Assembly (NCBI GenBank): GCA_017404125.1
Contig: JAFRCZ010000252.1
Location: 1-8,979 of the forward strand
Length of the DNA stretch: 8,979 nt
Direction: 5' to 3'
From: Methanobrevibacter sp.
GTDB taxonomy: Archaea; Methanobacteriota; Methanobacteria; Methanobacteriales; Methanobacteriaceae
In this document: one piece after another, positions 6,098-8,979 of the stretch
Layout: every line of letters starts with the position of its first letter
Numbering within the stretch: position 1 is the first letter of the stretch
Made by a program: the position numbers and the translations under genes
Notes under the pieces: model-generated
Told to the model about the DNA's origin: nothing
The model's input: the letters and a program-made list of their open reading frames with translations, nothing else
Databases searched by the model: none

Positions 6098-7483
6098 TTA
6101 ATCTTTAGATTCTGTTCTAGAATCATCCTTAGAATCCTCTTTAGAATTTTCTTCAGAACTTATCTCCCCATTCTTGCTCATAATCCATTTCTTCCTTGAA
6201 TAATAGCTCAATGGATTATTTATCTTAGAACAATCCTTATTTTCCTTACAAAGCTGTGGAAGATGCATTTTAATCTTTTCACAACTCATAGGAGTGTACC
6301 ATTTGGTCTCTCCCTCATTTTCAAGACTTACCTCATCATGCATCCCAAAACCTAATTTTGAAATGATGTTTATCTTTTCCTGAGGCTGATCTTCAAACAA
6401 AGGAGGAGTACAGTTGTCTGCAGCTTCAAATATAAGCGGCAGGATCTCATTTAATGTAATGTTCAGGTTTGTATCTATATCTGAAACCTTTACAGTTCTG
6501 TCTGAACCAAAAATGCCCGGATAAAGCCTTGCATAGGAAACGAATGAAGTTAAAAGGAGCACAATTGCATCGTTTCTTCCACCAGATGAAACACCATTTA
6601 CGGTATTTTCAATACATGGAGGGAAAGCTTCCCTAATGAGTTTTCCAATTTCCATATTGCCATAAGCTCCACCACTTGCATAATAAGTGCTGTACTTTGC
6701 CAATGATTCAGAAATGGTCTCATCAAGCATCTCACCCAATTCCACAATGGCTGGGTGCATCTCAACAATAGATAACTGGCTTTGAATTGATTTAATGTAG
6801 TTTTCAGTATTCTGCATCAACAATTTAGTTAAGATAAGCTCTCTCAAGTTATCCCCAATTAAGATATCATAAACCCTATCTGGAGATCTGTCAGTGAAGT
6901 TTTCACCGAAGGAATAGACAAACTGTTCCCTATCCAACACTATTTCTCCATTCTGCAATACCAAATCAGTCAAGGATAGCTTTTTAGTAGCTATTAAATC
7001 CTTTAAAAAAGACCATTCAATGCCATCTTGAATAAGCAAATCCCCTAAAATCTCTTCAACAAGCTCTTTTCTCTCGGATAAAGGAAGCTTTGTCAATCTA
7101 TCCTCAATCAATAGCCCTTGAGATTCTACAAACAGCTTTACTTCACGAGAACCTGGACGGAACTTATTTGCAATTGCCTGAGCCAAAATATGAAATGCAA
7201 TTGTATCATATTCTCCAATCCTTTCATTGAAAAAGTAGGCATAATCGTTAGGATTGAAGTCCTTATTGTTTTTACGTTCAATATACCATTTGATACGATT
7301 GATTGCCAAATCTACAAGAGTTTCAGGAACAACTTCCTGATTGGAAATGGTCTGGCGATTTGTATGAATGACAATGTCCATTAAATCATCATTATGTGAG
7401 TATATCTCTTCAAGACCTCCCAATCCCCTTACAATATTCCTTCCTTCTGGGGATAATGGATTTAAATATGAAACAAAGACCAT
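6098..7483 (-). CDS. priL: DNA primase large subunit PriL
   Basis: A 461-residue regulatory subunit of the archaeal primase; it binds PriS and its C-terminal iron-sulfur domain is needed for primer initiation. The N terminus LNPLSPEGR (7-15) is typical. The C-terminal domain begins with EAFPPCIENTVNGV (C290) and ends with CEKIKMHLPQLCKENKDC (C401, C412, C418) followed by INNPLSYYSRKKW. These four cysteines are the likely 4Fe-4S ligands; C358 in DNCTPPLF is a fifth cysteine of unknown role. The last 20 residues form a Ser/Lys/Asp/Glu tail from a 12-bp tandem repeat, beyond the conserved fold. The ATG is supported by AGGAG seven bases upstream. A candidate TATA lies near 7556. It is transcribed toward a convergent acidic protein gene, so it is not in an uninterrupted operon with priS. 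Confidence 0.96.
   Translation of the reverse strand: MVFVSYLNPLSPEGRNIVRGLGGLEEIYSHNDDLMDIVIHTNRQTISNQEVVPETLVDLAINRIKWYIERKNNKDFNPNDYAYFFNERIGEYDTIAFHILAQAIANKFRPGSREVKLFVESQGLLIEDRLTKLPLSERKELVEEILGDLLIQDGIEWSFLKDLIATKKLSLTDLVLQNGEIVLDREQFVYSFGENFTDRSPDRVYDILIGDNLRELILTKLLMQNTENYIKSIQSQLSIVEMHPAIVELGEMLDETISESLAKYSTYYASGGAYGNMEIGKLIREAFPPCIENTVNGVSSGGRNDAIVLLLTSFVSYARLYPGIFGSDRTVKVSDIDTNLNITLNEILPLIFEAADNCTPPLFEDQPQEKINIISKLGFGMHDEVSLENEGETKWYTPMSCEKIKMHLPQLCKENKDCSKINNPLSYYSRKKWIMSKNGEISSEENSKEDSKDDSRTESKD
6100..6147 (-). repeat. priL: 12-bp tandem repeat coding the PriL C-terminal tail
   Basis: Four imperfect 12-bp units (plus strand 6100-6111, 6112-6123, 6124-6135, 6136-6147), each ending in TAGAAT or TAGATT. 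Read on the minus strand they encode four-residue units of the type NSKE, DSKD, DSRT and ESKD. Because 12 is a multiple of three, copy-number change would alter tail length without a frameshift. Confidence 0.7.
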
Positions 7484-7555
7484 TTAATTACTCCTAAAGC
7501 TCTTTAACTGTAAAATTAGATATTAAAACTATAATTATCTTTAAAAAAATTGATT

Positions 7556-7563
7556 TTTATATA
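7556..7563 (-). promoter_or_regulatory. priL: Candidate TATA box for priL
   Basis: The minus strand reads TATATAAA about 73 bases before the ATG, predicting a start near 7532 and a leader of about 50 bases. It is the best TATA-like octamer at suitable distance in this A/T-rich gap. Confidence 0.38.
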
Positions 7564-7711
7564 TTATAGTATACTTTCATACATTTAAATAATTTTTTAT
7601 AAAATCACCATAGAATCATTAAAAACTTATTAAAATTTTATAAAATAAACATGATTTCTAAAATGAATATAATTTTCTTTAATGATTATAAGATTAATTT
7701 AAACCCATGAA

Positions 7712-7719
7712 TTTATAAA
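7712..7719 (+). promoter_or_regulatory. Candidate TATA box for the pilin-like gene pair
   Basis: TTTATAAA here would start transcription near 7743 and leave a leader of about 80 bases. A second candidate, TTTAAATA at 7793-7800, would start almost at the ATG and conflict with the Shine-Dalgarno at 7812-7818, so the upstream one is preferred, weakly. Confidence 0.25.
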
Positions 7720-7823
7720 AAACTTGTTAAATTATAATTAAATTAAAAAATAACAATTATACTATCAAATTTACTTGAAATACAAGCAAATATTTAAATA
7801 ATAGTAAAATCAAAGGAGTATCA

Positions 7824-8288
7824 ATGGATTCAAAAGGAATAATCAATATAGAACTTTTATTTTGTACACTAATAATTATCCTATTGCTGATAATAAATTT
7901 ACCAATGATAGAGCAAAACTTAAACTCAAATATGGAAATTGATGAAAACAGCGAAGGCAGATTTCTATTGAATCATATTGCAAATTCAATCAATGAAGTA
8001 AATTCAAAAGAATATGGATTCATTAAGAAAATCAAATTGCCACAATCAATAAATGGAAAACATTACTCAATTTTAGTAAATAACAATGAAGTAATAGTTG
8101 AATTTAACAATAAGAAAGGAAAATCGAATATCAGCCCAATAAAACTTGTCGATGCTAATAATAAAACAATAGATAATGTGCAATTATATAATGGAAGAAC
8201 CTATTTGATTAAAAAGACTTTGATAAGCAATAATCAGACAAATGCAATCAATCAAAGTTCCATTTTAATTAGGCAAGTGAAAAATTAA
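7824..8288 (+). CDS. Pilin-like protein with divergent class III signal peptide
   Basis: A 154-residue predicted secreted or pilus-associated protein. It opens with MDSKG followed by IINIELL and a hydrophobic helix at about 11-27. This matches the archaeal type IV pilin layout: short charged leader ending in KG, predicted cleavage after G5 by a prepilin peptidase, and glutamate at mature position +5 (E10). The +1 residue is Ile rather than the Gln common in methanogen pilins, so processing is less certain. The remaining 125 residues are Asn/Lys/Ile-rich and probably beta-structured (for example HYSILVNNNEVIVEFNNKKGK), with several N-X-S/T sequons (including N102, N113, N137 and N143). The start is well supported by AAAGGAG five bases upstream. 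The second pilin-like gene follows after 50 bases on the same strand, suggesting an operon. Minor pilin or pseudopilin is the most likely role; no assembly ATPase or platform protein is in view. Confidence 0.72.
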   Translation: MDSKGIINIELLFCTLIIILLLIINLPMIEQNLNSNMEIDENSEGRFLLNHIANSINEVNSKEYGFIKKIKLPQSINGKHYSILVNNNEVIVEFNNKKGKSNISPIKLVDANNKTIDNVQLYNGRTYLIKKTLISNNQTNAINQSSILIRQVKN

Positions 8289-8298
8289 AAATGACCAA

Positions 8299-8315
8299 AA
8301 TTTTTAATAAAAATT
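8299..8315 (+). promoter_or_regulatory. A/T-only hairpin between the two pilin-like genes
   Basis: AATTTTT (8299-8305) and AAAAATT (8309-8315) can pair with a 3-base loop, a perfect 7-bp inverted repeat of A/T only. In the 50-base gap it could act as a partial terminator or an RNA processing site, setting different levels of the two proteins. In such A/T-rich sequence a chance origin is quite possible. Confidence 0.25.
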
Positions 8316-8338
8316 AAACCTATGCTCAAAGGATAAAT

Positions 8339-8842
8339 ATGAAAATAGATAAAAAAGGCCAAATAACAGTAGAATTGCTGCTATTAATCAGTTTTGCACT
8401 TATTTCAACAGTTATTCTAGCCAATGTAACCATGGATAGCAATGAATTGAATATTGCAATGGCTTCAGCTAGAAATGGGGCATACGAAGGAACTTTTTCA
8501 AATGACTTTGCAATTTATCCTAAGGACTCATATGATAATTATTCAAAAGATCCTAAAAAGCAATCTTTGTTGAGGGAAAAGAATATAAAAATCGTTAAAA
8601 TAAGCCAAACTGTTAAAGGAAAAGACAATTTCAATAGAACCCGAATACAACTGAAGATTTATGCATCTTCTCCAGATATAAAAACAAAGGAAGAAAAGGA
8701 ATCTGCAGGAGATAGGATAAATTACAATGTTAGAAGAAGCATAACCAATTCATTTGAAACTGAAAATATTACAAATAAACTGTTTAATCCTGCATTTTCA
8801 AATAAGTATAGCTTTACAACAGCGAATGTAGTTTGGGTTTAA
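8339..8842 (+). CDS. Class III signal peptide protein, archaeal type IV pilin-like
   Basis: A 167-residue protein with a textbook methanogen pilin start: the leader MKIDKKG, then QITVELLLLISFALI. This fits the Q-X-S/T-X-E-X-X-X-L pattern processed by the EppA-type prepilin peptidase after G7, with Gln at +1 and Glu at +5, followed by a hydrophobic helix at about 13-33 that would form the filament core or membrane anchor. After the helix, MASARNGAYEGT (41-52) resembles the small-residue segment common in these proteins. The exposed part is Lys/Asn/Ser-rich with sequons at N67, N99 and N143, and ends in VVWV. The start has AAAGGA five bases upstream. It is the second gene of a probable two-gene unit. 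A surface filament or adhesion role is inferred from the signal sequence; the family is otherwise of unknown function. Confidence 0.82.
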   Translation: MKIDKKGQITVELLLLISFALISTVILANVTMDSNELNIAMASARNGAYEGTFSNDFAIYPKDSYDNYSKDPKKQSLLREKNIKIVKISQTVKGKDNFNRTRIQLKIYASSPDIKTKEEKESAGDRINYNVRRSITNSFETENITNKLFNPAFSNKYSFTTANVVWV

Positions 8843-8850
8843 AATCACAA

Positions 8851-8979
8851 TTAAAAAAAAAAAAAAATGAAAATAATATCAAAAAAGATAGAGAATAAAA
8901 GGAAATAATAAAAAAATAAGAAATTAAAAAAAGAAAATAGGTTGAAATTAACCTAAATAATAGAAATAATCTTTTAAAT
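8851..8979 (-). terminator. A-rich tract resembling minus-strand 3' flanks; probable terminator of a gene beyond the right edge
   Basis: The plus strand has a run of 15 A (8853-8867) and more A blocks up to about 8935, the same style as the flanks after the minus-strand genes at 78, 2371 and 3909. It shares AGGAAATAATAAAA (8900-8913) with 2336-2349 and AGAAATTAAAAAAA with the repeat at 3796. It is a poor terminator for the plus-strand pilin gene but a good one for a minus-strand gene entering from the right. A 6-bp stem, TAGGTT (8938-8943) with AACCTA (8950-8955), lies at its right side. Confidence 0.4.

Larger units (their letters stand above)
7484..7823. other. 340-bp divergent intergenic region between priL and the pilin-like genes
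   Basis: This A/T-rich gap separates the divergent starts of priL and the first pilin-like gene. It holds several TATA-like octamers on both strands, the two Shine-Dalgarno sites at its ends, and a loosely similar pair of A/T stretches near 7621 and 7717. I see no open frame with a ribosome binding site, no stable GC-containing hairpin and no tRNA-like structure. Confidence 0.6.

Noticed and set aside
7793..7800. TTTAAATA as the promoter of the first pilin-like gene
   Set aside because: It would place transcription start at or inside the ATG, making the mRNA leaderless, whereas a clear Shine-Dalgarno lies at 7812-7818.
7484..7823. A structured small RNA or riboswitch in the long gap
   Set aside because: The region is nearly all A/T, with no GC-containing stems, conserved-looking motifs or RNA-gene signatures; promoters for the two flanking genes are enough to explain it.

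Overview
The window looks like a chromosomal segment of a methanogenic archaeon of the Methanobacteriales, most likely Methanobrevibacter or a close relative. The evidence is very low GC, A/T-only intergenic tracts, archaeal-type primase subunits, an archaeal class I CCA-adding enzyme, TATA-like boxes upstream of genes, and class III (archaeal pilin-type) signal peptides. The genus is an inference from composition and gene content; no rRNA is present to confirm it.

Most of the window is read from the minus strand. From right to left these genes are priL (primase large subunit, 6098-7483), priS (primase catalytic subunit, 4386-5378), a small membrane-anchored protein rich in N-glycosylation sequons (3909-4304), a serine/threonine:Na+ symporter of the SstT type (2371-3636), then cca (684-2165) and thpR (78-653). 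Two loci run on the plus strand: a very acidic protein of unknown function lying between priL and priS (about 5579-6070), and a pair of pilin-like secreted proteins at the right end (7824-8288 and 8339-8842).

Functionally there are three themes. PriS and PriL form the heterodimeric replicative primase, although here they are separated by an oppositely transcribed gene. Cca and ThpR both act on RNA ends (tRNA 3' maturation; 2',3'-cyclic phosphate or 2'-5' linkage chemistry) and look like a two-gene operon. The remaining recognisable genes concern the cell surface: an amino-acid importer, an anchored and probably glycosylated protein, and two pilin-like proteins.

Intergenic regions are A/T-rich. 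The 3' flanks of several minus-strand genes are plus-strand A tracts, so their transcripts end in repeated oligo-U, as expected for archaeal intrinsic termination. One flank is built from about 40-bp tandem repeats. A similar tract at the right edge suggests that another minus-strand gene ends just outside or at the edge of the window. I see no CRISPR array, tRNA, rRNA, insertion sequence or defence system. The least explained items are the acidic protein between the primase genes, the sequon-rich surface protein and the pilin pair.
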